Part shown: positions 1 through 9,459 of the stretch, in pieces
Numbering within the stretch: position 1 is the stretch's first letter
Layout: each line of letters starts with the position of its first letter
NCBI RefSeq assembly: GCF_007746075.1
Contig: NZ_CP036339.1
Coordinates: 3,563,786 to 3,627,785 of the forward strand
Length of the DNA: 64,000 nucleotides
Source of the DNA: Lacipirellula limnantheis
GTDB taxonomy: Bacteria > Planctomycetota > Planctomycetia > Pirellulales > Lacipirellulaceae
Direction: 5' to 3'
Program-made: the position numbers and the translations under genes
Notes under the pieces: generated by a model
Told to the model about the DNA's origin: nothing
Seen by the model: only the letters and a program-made list of their open reading frames with translations
The model's database searches: none

Positions 1-70
1 CTCAGAGCGAGCACGGCGCCGTCGTGGCGCTGTCGGCGTGGCGAGATCGTGCGAATTTCAATCTTACCGG

Positions 71-958
71 CTACGGGCTATCCGGGGTCTTTACGTGAAA
101 CTCCCGTTGCGAACAGATCCGCGCGCCCAGGCAGGCGCACGCAACGCTTGCGCCGAGGAGCATCAGCAGGCACGTCGACGGGCTCGGATGCAGGAGTAGT
201 TGGGGATCATCGATAATGTTGAGTTGCCACGCTTCGGCCGCCATATCCTCCGGTCCGCGCGGCGTTGCAACCACGTAGCTCAGCGTACGATACGCGATCA
301 GTCGGATGTAGTAGATCACCGTGATTAAGCGGATGCCAAATGGGAGATTGGCGAGTAGTCCTTCGATCACGGCGATGTAGACGACGCCGACAATTTGCGC
401 TCGCTTGGTGAGCAAGCTGACGAGTCCGAAAAGACAGCAGTAGGCGGTCATTGCCAGTACGTGCAGCGCGGCCGTTTTGACCAATCTCGGCATCCAGTCT
501 CCCGCGACGATCCCGGCGCCCAGATAGATCGCTCCGAAGGTGATCGCCGTGAAGACGACGGTCAACGCTGCCGTTGTCGTGATCGTCGCCGCTAGTTTCG
601 CCAGATAGATGGCCCAGCGGGGCAGGGGGCGAACAAGCAGATAGGTGAATGTCTGATCTTCCAGTTCGTCTTGAATCATGCCGGACGCATACAGCAAAGC
701 GACCAGCGGCAAGAGCAGCTGCGGCATGAGCATCATCGCCAACATGAATTCCAGTCCCTCGGGCGGGATGCGAGACGACGTAAACCGCACCATGAGGGCC
801 AGCGCCGCCGGCAGCAGAAACAGCAGGCCGATCACCAACCAGCGTCGTCCGTGCAGATGCTGGCGAATCGTCAGCAGATACAGCGCGACGAGACCGCGGA
901 ACGCGGTCGCCCCAAATGATCGCGGGGAGGACACGGCTGAGCTGATGGCGTCGTTCAT
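71..958 (-). CDS. ABC-2 type transporter permease (second permease of the operon)
   Basis: A 295-residue integral membrane protein with about six hydrophobic segments (first near residues 40-60, others near 75-95, 120-150, 160-185, 190-210 and 260-280), as expected for an ABC-2/CcmB-like permease. Its ATG overlaps the stop of the upstream ATPase gene by four bases (ATGA), so the two are translationally coupled and probably form one transporter. It is the last gene of a leftward operon. The motif GMIQDELEDQTFTYLLVRP after the second segment is typical of ABC-2 permeases (the cytoplasmic loop with E/D and RP). The substrate cannot be told; such paired systems often export lipids, peptides or drugs or take part in gliding or copper functions. 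Confidence 0.85.
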   Translation of the reverse strand: MNDAISSAVSSPRSFGATAFRGLVALYLLTIRQHLHGRRWLVIGLLFLLPAALALMVRFTSSRIPPEGLEFMLAMMLMPQLLLPLVALLYASGMIQDELEDQTFTYLLVRPLPRWAIYLAKLAATITTTAALTVVFTAITFGAIYLGAGIVAGDWMPRLVKTAALHVLAMTAYCCLFGLVSLLTKRAQIVGVVYIAVIEGLLANLPFGIRLITVIYYIRLIAYRTLSYVVATPRGPEDMAAEAWQLNIIDDPQLLLHPSPSTCLLMLLGASVACACLGARICSQREFHVKTPDSP

Positions 959-1878
959 TTTACGAGGTACTTGAAGACGGCTTCGAGATGGTCGTCGTCG
1001 GAATAGACCGATTCGATGGCGAGCCCATCGTCTAGGGATAGTCCGGGAAGTCGGCCGTAAAATGCGTCAGGCGATCGGGTCTCAACGAGCAGTTCGCCCT
1101 CGCTTGCGAGCACGCGGACGCCTTCGACGTCGGGCCACTGAACCAAGCAGCCGGCGAGTTCCCGGTAGCGGTCGCAGCGAAGGACGATGTGATGCGGGTG
1201 CTTATCAATCAGCTCGCGAATTTCGCGAACGTGACCTTCGGCCAGCAGCCGCCCATGGTTGAGCAGCACGACGCGCGACGTGAGCGACTGAACCTCATGG
1301 AGGACGTGACTGGAGATCAGAACGCTTTTTCCCTCCGTGCCCATGCTGGTGACAATGTTCATGAGATCGCGTCGCGCTACCGGATCGGTACCGGTGAATG
1401 GTTCGTCCAAAAACAGCACCTGAGGGTCGTGCACCAACGCCTGCGCCATTTTGATGCGCTGGCGCATTCCCTTGGAGTAGCCCCGAATGGCGCGCTGCCG
1501 GTGCTTGGTCATGCCGACCGAATCAATGGTCCGAGCCGCGGCGTCGCGCGCCGCCGATCTAGTCAGACCGCTCAAGCGGGCGCACGTATACACGAAATCC
1601 CACCCGCTCATCCATTCATAGAACCTGTCTTGTTCGGGGCAGAGCCCGAGGTGACGGTTCAAGCGAGCGTTGTTCCAAGCTTCTTCGCCGAGGACCCGTA
1701 CCATTCCCTGGCTCGGTCGTAGTTGGCCAGTCGCCAGCTGCAAAAGCGTACTCTTGCCGGCGCCATTGGGGCCCAGCAGCCCAGTCACGCCGGCGGGAAT
1801 CGCCAGCGTCAGCTTGTTGACGCCGATGACGTTCCCGTACCATTTGGACGTTTCATGAAACGTGACGACCGAGGTCAT
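955..1878 (-). CDS. ABC transporter ATP-binding protein (second ATPase)
   Basis: A 307-residue nucleotide-binding subunit. Walker A GPNGAGKST lies at residues 36-44, the signature YSKGMRQRIKMA near 140, and Walker B VLFLDEPFTGTDP near 165, followed by the switch histidine (SSHVLHE). The C-terminal ~80 residues form the accessory domain usual in ABC-2 ATPases. The ATG at 1878 is chosen because it overlaps the upstream permease stop (ATGA). The longer frame to 1968 would run deep into that permease gene and starts with residues unlike the family. It pairs with the permease immediately downstream. Confidence 0.9.
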   Translation of the reverse strand: MTSVVTFHETSKWYGNVIGVNKLTLAIPAGVTGLLGPNGAGKSTLLQLATGQLRPSQGMVRVLGEEAWNNARLNRHLGLCPEQDRFYEWMSGWDFVYTCARLSGLTRSAARDAAARTIDSVGMTKHRQRAIRGYSKGMRQRIKMAQALVHDPQVLFLDEPFTGTDPVARRDLMNIVTSMGTEGKSVLISSHVLHEVQSLTSRVVLLNHGRLLAEGHVREIRELIDKHPHHIVLRCDRYRELAGCLVQWPDVEGVRVLASEGELLVETRSPDAFYGRLPGLSLDDGLAIESVYSDDDHLEAVFKYLVK

Positions 1879-2933
1879 TTGAGACGGTCCAGCGACTTGA
1901 CGGAGCGATGAAGGATCCACACGGAAAGACCGAACAGTGCCGCCAGGACTCCGGCCGACCAAGTCCAAGGCGTCGGCGCGCTTGACGTTCGAGGCCGAGT
2001 CATGTCGCGCTCAGCGCCGGGACGGAGTTTGGCCAATTTGTCCCACGCCTCTGGCGTTCCGAGCATTTCTTCGCCGACGCGGGCCAAGTTGGCGGTATAC
2101 GAGACCAGTGGCCGCCAGTCGGCGCGCGTCGATTCGACGTCTGGCGCCGTCACGCCGCCGGAGCCCCCTCGTTCGAGACGCCGCGACGCGTGCCTCCGCG
2201 CCTCATGTTCAATACCCAACAGCACGCCCGACACGACTCCCGAACCAATCCACACGGCCAGCCAGAACATGGCAACGTAGCGCGAGCTGCGGGAGAGCGC
2301 GGAGAGAGCCAAAATCAAGGTCCCGGCTGATCCGGCGATGATCAGCCCGTAGCAGACGCTGGCCAGCAGCAGTGGGAATGTTTGCTTGATGATGGCGACA
2401 TCCAAGCTGAAGAGTATTCCGAGAACGTAGGCCGCGATGGCAGGCAGAACGGTCACAGCGCCCACGAACGAAACGATGACGCCCCACTTGCCCAAAAAAT
2501 AGTCGATGCGACGCAGGGGTCGAGAAAGGTAGAGCGGCAGGGCGTTGTACCGCAGGTCTTGGCTAATCAGGTTGGGTCCGACGAGCAGGATCAGGACCAT
2601 CGCGAGCCGCAGCTCCGTGAGCATGAAGTAACCGTAGGAGAGGGTCCACACCTCCATTCGGTAGGCCCTCGGATCGAGGAGCATCTCTCGATCAAGAAAT
2701 CCCAGCATCGGCAGCAGCGACTGAATCAACGCCGATTGCTGCTCCAGGAGGCCCCAGAAACAAACCACGGCGGCCAGGGCGATCGCCGGCAGCCACGCGA
2801 CGAACAGCGCAAGCTTCAGCCATCGATTGCCAAGCGCCACGCGAATCCCGTGGCGAGTGATCGCCAGCCAGCGCCAGGCGTGACCTGAGAGCGTTCCGGA
2901 CCAGTGCTGATAGCCTTGATCGAAGACGGGCAT
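1875..2933 (-). CDS. ABC-2 type transporter permease (first permease)
   Basis: A 352-residue membrane protein. Hydrophobic segments lie near residues 40-62, 115-135, 150-175, 185-215, 220-245 and 325-345. Between the fifth and sixth is a ~75-residue hydrophilic, charged loop. The motif DLRYNALPLYLSRPLRR after the second segment matches the ABC-2 permease loop seen also in the other permease here. The ATG at 2933 is directly adjacent to the stop of the upstream ATPase gene (no gap), and the 3' end overlaps the next ATPase start by four bases, so all four genes should be co-transcribed and coupled. Confidence 0.85.
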   Translation of the reverse strand: MPVFDQGYQHWSGTLSGHAWRWLAITRHGIRVALGNRWLKLALFVAWLPAIALAAVVCFWGLLEQQSALIQSLLPMLGFLDREMLLDPRAYRMEVWTLSYGYFMLTELRLAMVLILLVGPNLISQDLRYNALPLYLSRPLRRIDYFLGKWGVIVSFVGAVTVLPAIAAYVLGILFSLDVAIIKQTFPLLLASVCYGLIIAGSAGTLILALSALSRSSRYVAMFWLAVWIGSGVVSGVLLGIEHEARRHASRRLERGGSGGVTAPDVESTRADWRPLVSYTANLARVGEEMLGTPEAWDKLAKLRPGAERDMTRPRTSSAPTPWTWSAGVLAALFGLSVWILHRSVKSLDRLK

Positions 2934-3848
2934 CTAGGCCTGCTCCAGCGAGGAGAGGAACACTTCTTCCAACGTGCTGCGCTGCGGCCGCAGGTGGCGA
3001 ATCTGTTCGCCAGCGTCTGCCGCCGCCGCCCAGATCAGCTGGGGACTTGCTTCGGCCGGGAGCACGACCTTCAAGATTTCTCCCCATTCACTGACAGCGC
3101 AGCCGGCGCGTTCCAATCGCGCGGCGAAGAGGGCAAGATCCCCTTTGACGCGCACTTCGAACGCGTGGCGATGAACTTGTTTGAGTTCGGCGATCTCGCC
3201 CTGCGCCAACAGCTTGCCCCCGGCGAGAACGATGACATAGCTGCAGACGGCTTCCACGTCAGGCAGCAGGTGGCTGGAGAACAACAGGCTCATTCCTTTG
3301 TTCATCGTCAAGTCGCGAGCAAGCTCAAGAATTTGCTGGCGTCCTGCTGGATCCATGCCATTGGTCGGCTCGTCGAGAATGAGCAGTTTCGGGTCGTGGA
3401 CGACCGCGGACGCAAGTTTCAATCGCTGCTTCATTCCCGTCGAATAAGACTCGACCTTACGGTAACGCGCCTCGCCCAGCCCGACGTAGTCCAGCGTTTC
3501 ATGGGCCCGTTGCAGCGCGTCGGTCCGACGCATGCCGGTCAGTTCGCCAGCGTAAGCGACGAACTCGACGCCCACGGTGTGAGGAAAGAGGCATTCGTCC
3601 TCCGGGGCGAATCCAACGTCACGACGAATCTCAAGTTGCTGCCGACGAAAATCCTTGCCCAGGACGCGACCCGATCCCTCGTTAACGGAGACGAGGCCCA
3701 AGAGCGTGCGGATCATCGTCGTCTTACCGGAGCCATTCGGCCCGAGCAATCCGATCGCGCCTTCGGGTACGTCCAGATTCAGATGATCGAGAGCCGTCAC
3801 GTCCCCGTAGGTCTTCGTGATATTGGAAAACTGAAAAAGCACGAACAA
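2934..3848 (-). CDS. ABC transporter ATP-binding protein (first ATPase of operon)
   Basis: A 304-residue ABC ATPase. Walker A GPNGSGKTT is at residues 36-44, the signature YSTGMKQRLKLA near 135, and Walker B LLILDEPTNGMDP near 155, with the switch His in FSSHLLPD. It is the first gene of the leftward four-gene operon and presumably energises the permease that follows without any intergenic base. About 280 bases upstream separate it from the end of the next gene, which is where the operon promoter must lie; no convincing promoter is visible. The start was taken at the only upstream ATG that precedes the conserved FxNITKTYG strand. Confidence 0.9.
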   Translation of the reverse strand: MFVLFQFSNITKTYGDVTALDHLNLDVPEGAIGLLGPNGSGKTTMIRTLLGLVSVNEGSGRVLGKDFRRQQLEIRRDVGFAPEDECLFPHTVGVEFVAYAGELTGMRRTDALQRAHETLDYVGLGEARYRKVESYSTGMKQRLKLASAVVHDPKLLILDEPTNGMDPAGRQQILELARDLTMNKGMSLLFSSHLLPDVEAVCSYVIVLAGGKLLAQGEIAELKQVHRHAFEVRVKGDLALFAARLERAGCAVSEWGEILKVVLPAEASPQLIWAAAADAGEQIRHLRPQRSTLEEVFLSSLEQA

Positions 3849-4125
3849 CCCTTCGGTCGGGCGCGGGCGTCACACGATCAGTACGCATTGTAGCGGCGGC
3901 ACGTGCAATCAGAAACTCGGCAGAAGCGCAGCCTGCCGACAATTCGCTTGGGAACGCGTGATATTGCCAAAGCTCCTTACAAAGCCGCTTCCGCAGACGC
4001 TCGCTCTCTCGGGCCGGTTCGGCATGGCCGCCTGGCCAGCCTCGCAGCATGGATCGCTACGGCGCGGAGCTCCCACGAGGCGGCCCAAGCGAGCTGCCTG
4101 CCACGCACGCGTGAATCCCATGGAG

Positions 4126-7100
4126 TTAGTTCAACTCTATCGCGCAACTGAAACGGCAGCGAGCGGCGAAGACCAGACTTGCAACAATCATCATTGACGC
4201 ACCTATCGGCTCGGGAATTTCAATAACCGTTGCTGTGCTGGTTGCGATAAAGCCACTTTGGTTTTTCCAAATGTCCAAGTCGCTTCCATTGACGATGCTG
4301 TCAGCATTGGCATCGCCTTGAGATCTAGCGACGCCGACTCCAAAGCCTCGCTGCCAAGTTAGAAAATCTGCGCCGTCTATGTCGCCGTCGGCATCGAAAT
4401 CGGCGTTTCCAGCCGTTGAATTGCCAAAGAGGAGGTCGAACGAGAAGCCGGCTCCGACGTCATTGGTTGTCAGCGAAAGGCTAAATACCAGGTTCAAATC
4501 CCCGCTAACGTTGAGGACGCCGTTCGATCCGAGATTGATTACGTTATCGGTGAGGAACGCGTTGGCAGCGGCGGCGGAATTGAACGTCTGATTTACGATC
4601 GGCGGATTTACGCCTTCACGCTGGATTTGAAACTGCATTGAGTCAAAGCCGACGCCCAAGACGTTGGTATCCAAAAACGCAACCAACAGATCCTGGCGAG
4701 GGTTGGATAACGAAGCCAGATCTATCGCGAACGTTGTGGAACTCGTGTAGGTACGGTTGCCAGTCGCGCCGGCCGCATAGGACCCGCCCATCGTTACTAA
4801 ACCGAGTACCTCGCTGGTGGCTCCTTGGATCGAGTCCCCCGCCAGATTGAAATGCGGTTGCGAATTAGGATTGCCGGCAAGAAAGTGAGCAACATCAGCT
4901 GCGGCCGGACTCCCGACGGCGTAGGCGACTGACTCGACGCCGGCCACCGCGGAAGCGTCGAGGGCGGCGGCGCCTATGCCGGCGCGAGCGGATGCCTGGG
5001 TTTCGCCAGAAGTCGGCGCGGACGATTGAGATTGGAGCGAGGTGATCAGCCCGCCGCCCGACAACGCGGTCGCCGTCGTCGTGCCACTTGTGCCGTTGGC
5101 AGTTGCCTGGGCGACGGCCGCGCCTCGCAAACTTCGCTGTGAGAACGCTCCGCCCGTGGCCGTTGCAGTAGCATTCGCCGACGCCGCGCTGGACGCGGTC
5201 GCAATCGCCGTGGCGTCGCCGCCTTTACCGCCCGGACCAGAACTGGCGGCTCCGGCGTTGCCGCCGGTCGCGGTCGCGGTCGAACTCGCGGCAAAGGCTC
5301 CCAAACTCGTTCCCGAGCTTGTTGCCACGGCTGCACCACCGTTAGCGCCAAAGCCGGCGCTGCCTGCGGCAATACTGCCGCCGTTACCCCCAATGGCGTT
5401 CGCGTTCGCTGTTGTTGCGACTGCGCCCGTCAGGGCGATCGTCGAGTTGGCGGCTCCGCCGCCGCCTGTCGCGCCGCCAAGACTTCCAGCGGCGCCATTG
5501 CCGCCCGTCGCATTCGTCGTGGCTGTCGTGCCAGCGCCAACCGCCCGCGAAAAAGTCAGGTTGGAAGTCGCCAGGCCGCCGGAGCCGGCTGCGGAGCCGG
5601 TCCCTGCTCCAGCGCCTCCATTGCCGCCAACGGCCGATTGATTCAACGTGATTGCCCCGCTGGTCGCGCCGTCTACGCGATTTACCAGCGACGATGTGCC
5701 GCCGTTGCCGCCACTTGCGCCCAACGATCCTGCGCCGCCGTTCCCGCCGGTTGAGTTCGCGGTCACCGTGACGGCGCCGCCGGCGGACGAACCGCTGGTA
5801 AGATTGAGAACCGGCGTGCCGCCCGCGCCTCCGATGTTCCCAACGCCAATTCCCGCACCGCCGTTCCCGCCGACGCTCGTCGCCGTTGCAGAGACGGTAC
5901 TTACTCCACTAGAAGTTGAAAATCCGCCGGCCGTGGCTGCCCCGCCGGCTCCGCCATTGCCAGTGGAACCTGCAGCAATGGCGCCACCATTGCCTCCCGT
6001 TGCCGTTTGCGTTCCGGTCACTCCAGCGATGCCAGACAGAGACAAACCAGTCGTGGCCGTTCCGCCTAGGCCGCCGGCTCCGCCCCCGCCGCCGGCGCCG
6101 CCATTACCGCCGGTGGCGTTGATCGTCGACGTCGTTGTACCGCCGATCAATCGCGCGAAGTTCAATTGAGATAGTGCGTTTCCGGCCGCGCCGCCGGCGG
6201 CTCCGGTGCTCGCTCCGCCGTTACCGCCAATCGCTGCTTGCGTGTAGGTCAGGTTTCCCGATGAGGTTGCCGTCGTCAGCTTATCGAGCAATGAAACCGA
6301 AGCTCCGGAGCCGCCCGCTGCATTGCTGCTACCTGCTCCGCCATTGCCGCCGGTAGCATTAACAGTCCCGGACAGGTTGCCGGTGGTCGCGACCAGCGAT
6401 AGCGAAGACACCGTCGGAACGCCACCGCTACCCCCCACGAATCCTCCCCCTTGGCCAGCCCCGCCGTTTCCTCCGACGGCGTTGATTGTTGCGGTCGCCG
6501 CTCCAACGCCGCCTGCGGTTGCGGATCCGCCTGCCGTTGCGCCACCGCCATTGGCGCCATTGCCGAACGAACCGGCGGAGATGGCGCCGCCGTTGCCGCC
6601 GGTTGCGGTCTGAGTTGTCGTGACTCCCGCGGCGCCAGTAAGAGACGCGCCCGTTAGCGCCGATCCGCCCTGTCCGGCTGGTGCACCAGCGCCAGCGCCG
6701 CCGTTGCCCCCGGTGGCGTTAATCGTCGTGGTCGTGGCCTGGCCAGTCGCGCGCGAAACGGTCGAGAGAGACGATGCATTCCCCGCGGCGCCGCCACCGC
6801 CGGCTCCGCTTCCCGCGCCGCCGTTGCCGCCGATTGCGGATTGCGTGAACGTAAGCGTGCCGGTCGAGGTAGCGGGAGAGAGTTCATCCAACAACGACGT
6901 CGAGGCGCCCGCGCCTCCGCTTGCACTATTGCTGCCGCCGCCGCCGTTGCCGCCAGTCGCGTTGACAGTGCCGGTGAGATTGCCGCTGAGCGCGGTGAGC
7001 GTCAGCGCAGTGACGGTCGGCGCGCCGCCCGCTCCGCCAAAGAAGCCGCTCCCTTGCCCAACGCCGCCGTTGCCGCCGACGACGTTTACCGTGGCAGTCG

Positions 7101-9459
7101 CGGTTCCCGTGCCGCCCGCTGTTGCTGATCCACCGCCCGTGGCGCCGCCGCCGGCCCCCCCCGTCCCGTTCGAACCAGCCGTGATCGCACTGCCGTTGCC
7201 GCCAGTCGCGGTTTGCGTCGCCGTCGCCGCTGCTGCGCTGGTCAAGTTGACGCCCGTCGTCGCCGTGCCTCCAGACGTCGCTGAGCCGCCGGCAGTCCCG
7301 CCGCCGTTCCCGCCGGTGGCGTTGATGGTCGTGGTAGTTGCGCCGCCGCTGACACGCGTGAGAGTTTGCTGCGAGGATGCATTGCCGGCAGCGCCGCCAC
7401 TGGCCCCAGTGCTTGCTCCGCCATTACCGCCGACTGCGGATTGCGTATAGGTAACAGTGCCAGACGTCGTGGCTGAAAACAATTCGTCGAGCAGCGTGGC
7501 ATTGGCGCCTCCGCCGCCATTGGCGCCCGCGCCGCCCGCACCGCCATTGCCACCCGTTGCGTTGACCGTGCCGGTAAGGTTTCCATCGACGCCAGCCAAA
7601 GTTAGTGATGATACGTTCGGCGCGCCGCCGGCGCCGCCGGCGAACCCGCCGCCTTGGCCGCCGCCGCCATTGCCTCCCACTGTGTTGATCGTGGCCGTTG
7701 CCGTGCTGGTGCCGGCAGCCGTTGCCGAGCCACCGGCACTCGCCGCGCCGCCGGCGCCGCCGGTGCCCGTTGAACCCGCAGTAATTGCGCCGCCATTGCC
7801 GCCGGTCGCGGTTTGGGTACCCGTTGCGGCCGCTGCCCCCGTCAGATTCAAGCTGGTCGTCGCCGCCGCGCCGCCGCCCGCCGAACCGCCGCCGCTCGCG
7901 CCGCCGCCGTTACCGCCTGTCGCATTCGCAGTTCCCGTCGTCGCCGCACCTGATGCTCGAGAGAAAGTCAAATTCGAAGTCGCCGCACCGCCATTTCCGC
8001 CCCCGGCGCCTGTACTCGCGCCGCCATTACCTCCAATCGCAGTCTGTGTCATCGTGGTCGCGCCGGACGTTGCGGCGGTCAGTTCATCGACCAGCGTCGC
8101 CGCGCCGCCAGCACCGCCCGCCGCATTGTCGTTGCCGATTCCACCGTTGCCTCCAGTCCCATTGGCGGTGCCAGTCACGGGACCGCTGGCGGAAATTAGA
8201 TTGAGCTGATTGACAGTCACGCCGCCGCCGATGCCGGCAGAGAAACCCCCGCCGCGCCCCGTGCCGCCATTCCCGCCGACGGCATTGACGGTTCCCGAAA
8301 CCGTACCCGCACCACTCGATGTTCCGGCGCCTCCAACCGTCGCTGCGCCTCCTACCGCACCGTTTCCTGGAAACGACGCGGCAATGTTTCCCCCTGCGCC
8401 ACCAGTCGCTGTTTGCGTGAAGGTGACGTTCGCAGCGCCCGTTAAGGCGATATTGGTCGTGGCGAAGCCGCCGATCCCAGCGGTGCCACCGCTGGCCTGT
8501 CCACCGTTCCCGCCCGTTGCATTCAATGTGCTGGTGGTGTTTCCGCCGCTAGGTCGGCTGTAAGTCAGCGTTGACGTCGCATTGCCGCCAATCCCCGCCG
8601 GAACGGCCCCTGCGCTCGCGCCGCCTGCGCCGCCGGTCGCCGATTGCGTTAGCGTGACGACGCCGGACGTCGTTGCGGCGACGGCGTTGTTCAGTAGAAC
8701 GCTGCCGCCAGTTCCTGCTTGGGCGGCGAAGTTTCCGGCGCCTCCTATACCGCCGGTCGCGCTAGCGGTGGCGTTCGCCGGACCGTCGACGGAGACTGAC
8801 GTTGCCGCTGCACTGGCAGTGCCGCCGGCCCCTCCCAACCCGCCTGCATCCCTGCCTGAGCCGCCATTTCCGCCTGTTGCGGTCGCTGTCGCCGCGGCGC
8901 TGCTTGTGGCCGCCGCGGCGGCACTGGCGCTCGAGGTAGCGTTGCCACCGCTGCCGCCCGTGCTTCCCAGGCCGGGCGCACCCCCTGCGCCGGGCGCTCC
9001 AGCGCTACCGCCGTTGCCGCCCGCCCCGCCGGTCGAGGTAGCAGAGGCCGTGGCATTTCCGGATGCCGGCGTTCCATTTGCCGTCGCGTTCGCATCGCCG
9101 CCACCGCCGCCCGCGCCGCCGTTACCGCCATTGGCTCCCCCAGCGTTGCCGGCGCCGCCGTTCCCGCCGACGCCGCCATTTCCCCCCGTGGCGGTTGCTG
9201 TGTTGCTGGCGTCATTCGACGTTGCATTGGCTGTCGCATCGCCTCCATCGAGGCCAGGACCGCCATTTCCGCCTGGGTTACCGGCGGAGCCGTTTGATCC
9301 AGGCGCGCCGTTCACCCCGGTGTCGGTCGCATTCACAGCGCATGCTATTGGGCTGCATGATAGAGAGCAGCAGACGACTAGAACCAGCCTTCGCAGCGCG
9401 CTGAATCTCGCTGCCCGAAAAGTCCTACCGGCCTTCGTCAACTCAATGCCCAGGTGCAT
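4126..9459 (-). CDS. giant Gly-rich repeat PEP-CTERM protein with dockerin-like domain
   Basis: A 1777-residue secreted protein. An N-terminal signal peptide (hydrophobic residues ~27-42) is followed by ~1450 residues dominated by ATGGNGG/GGAGG units, Gly, Ala, Asn, Ser and Thr rich. Lines beginning LLDEL...SGTVTYTQS recur six times at ~600-bp spacing (around 5680, 6280, 6885, 7480, 8080 and 8680), so the repeat unit is ~200 residues. A ~150-residue non-repeat domain follows, then a dockerin type I-like pair of calcium loops (DFDADGDIDGADF and DANADSIVNGSD) and a PEP-CTERM tail (IPEP, hydrophobic stretch, Arg). The start has a GAGG Shine-Dalgarno nine bases upstream. It is probably a surface or matrix protein sorted by exosortase; function unknown. 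Confidence 0.85.
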   Translation of the reverse strand: MHLGIELTKAGRTFRAARFSALRRLVLVVCCSLSCSPIACAVNATDTGVNGAPGSNGSAGNPGGNGGPGLDGGDATANATSNDASNTATATGGNGGVGGNGGAGNAGGANGGNGGAGGGGGDANATANGTPASGNATASATSTGGAGGNGGSAGAPGAGGAPGLGSTGGSGGNATSSASAAAAATSSAAATATATGGNGGSGRDAGGLGGAGGTASAAATSVSVDGPANATASATGGIGGAGNFAAQAGTGGSVLLNNAVAATTSGVVTLTQSATGGAGGASAGAVPAGIGGNATSTLTYSRPSGGNTTSTLNATGGNGGQASGGTAGIGGFATTNIALTGAANVTFTQTATGGAGGNIAASFPGNGAVGGAATVGGAGTSSGAGTVSGTVNAVGGNGGTGRGGGFSAGIGGGVTVNQLNLISASGPVTGTANGTGGNGGIGNDNAAGGAGGAATLVDELTAATSGATTMTQTAIGGNGGASTGAGGGNGGAATSNLTFSRASGAATTGTANATGGNGGGASGGGSAGGGAAATTSLNLTGAAAATGTQTATGGNGGAITAGSTGTGGAGGAASAGGSATAAGTSTATATINTVGGNGGGGQGGGFAGGAGGAPNVSSLTLAGVDGNLTGTVNATGGNGGAGGAGANGGGGANATLLDELFSATTSGTVTYTQSAVGGNGGASTGASGGAAGNASSQQTLTRVSGGATTTTINATGGNGGGTAGGSATSGGTATTGVNLTSAAAATATQTATGGNGSAITAGSNGTGGAGGGATGGGSATAGGTGTATATVNVVGGNGGVGQGSGFFGGAGGAPTVTALTLTALSGNLTGTVNATGGNGGGGSNSASGGAGASTSLLDELSPATSTGTLTFTQSAIGGNGGAGSGAGGGGAAGNASSLSTVSRATGQATTTTINATGGNGGAGAGAPAGQGGSALTGASLTGAAGVTTTQTATGGNGGAISAGSFGNGANGGGATAGGSATAGGVGAATATINAVGGNGGAGQGGGFVGGSGGVPTVSSLSLVATTGNLSGTVNATGGNGGAGSSNAAGGSGASVSLLDKLTTATSSGNLTYTQAAIGGNGGASTGAAGGAAGNALSQLNFARLIGGTTTSTINATGGNGGAGGGGGAGGLGGTATTGLSLSGIAGVTGTQTATGGNGGAIAAGSTGNGGAGGAATAGGFSTSSGVSTVSATATSVGGNGGAGIGVGNIGGAGGTPVLNLTSGSSAGGAVTVTANSTGGNGGAGSLGASGGNGGTSSLVNRVDGATSGAITLNQSAVGGNGGAGAGTGSAAGSGGLATSNLTFSRAVGAGTTATTNATGGNGAAGSLGGATGGGGAANSTIALTGAVATTANANAIGGNGGSIAAGSAGFGANGGAAVATSSGTSLGAFAASSTATATGGNAGAASSGPGGKGGDATAIATASSAASANATATATGGAFSQRSLRGAAVAQATANGTSGTTTATALSGGGLITSLQSQSSAPTSGETQASARAGIGAAALDASAVAGVESVAYAVGSPAAADVAHFLAGNPNSQPHFNLAGDSIQGATSEVLGLVTMGGSYAAGATGNRTYTSSTTFAIDLASLSNPRQDLLVAFLDTNVLGVGFDSMQFQIQREGVNPPIVNQTFNSAAAANAFLTDNVINLGSNGVLNVSGDLNLVFSLSLTTNDVGAGFSFDLLFGNSTAGNADFDADGDIDGADFLTWQRGFGVGVARSQGDANADSIVNGSDLDIWKNQSGFIATSTATVIEIPEPIGASMMIVASLVFAARCRFSCAIELN

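Noticed and set aside
4126..9459. Regularly spaced repeats that could suggest a CRISPR array
   Set aside because: The repeats are in frame, code for GNGG units and have no conserved palindromic repeat with unique spacers.
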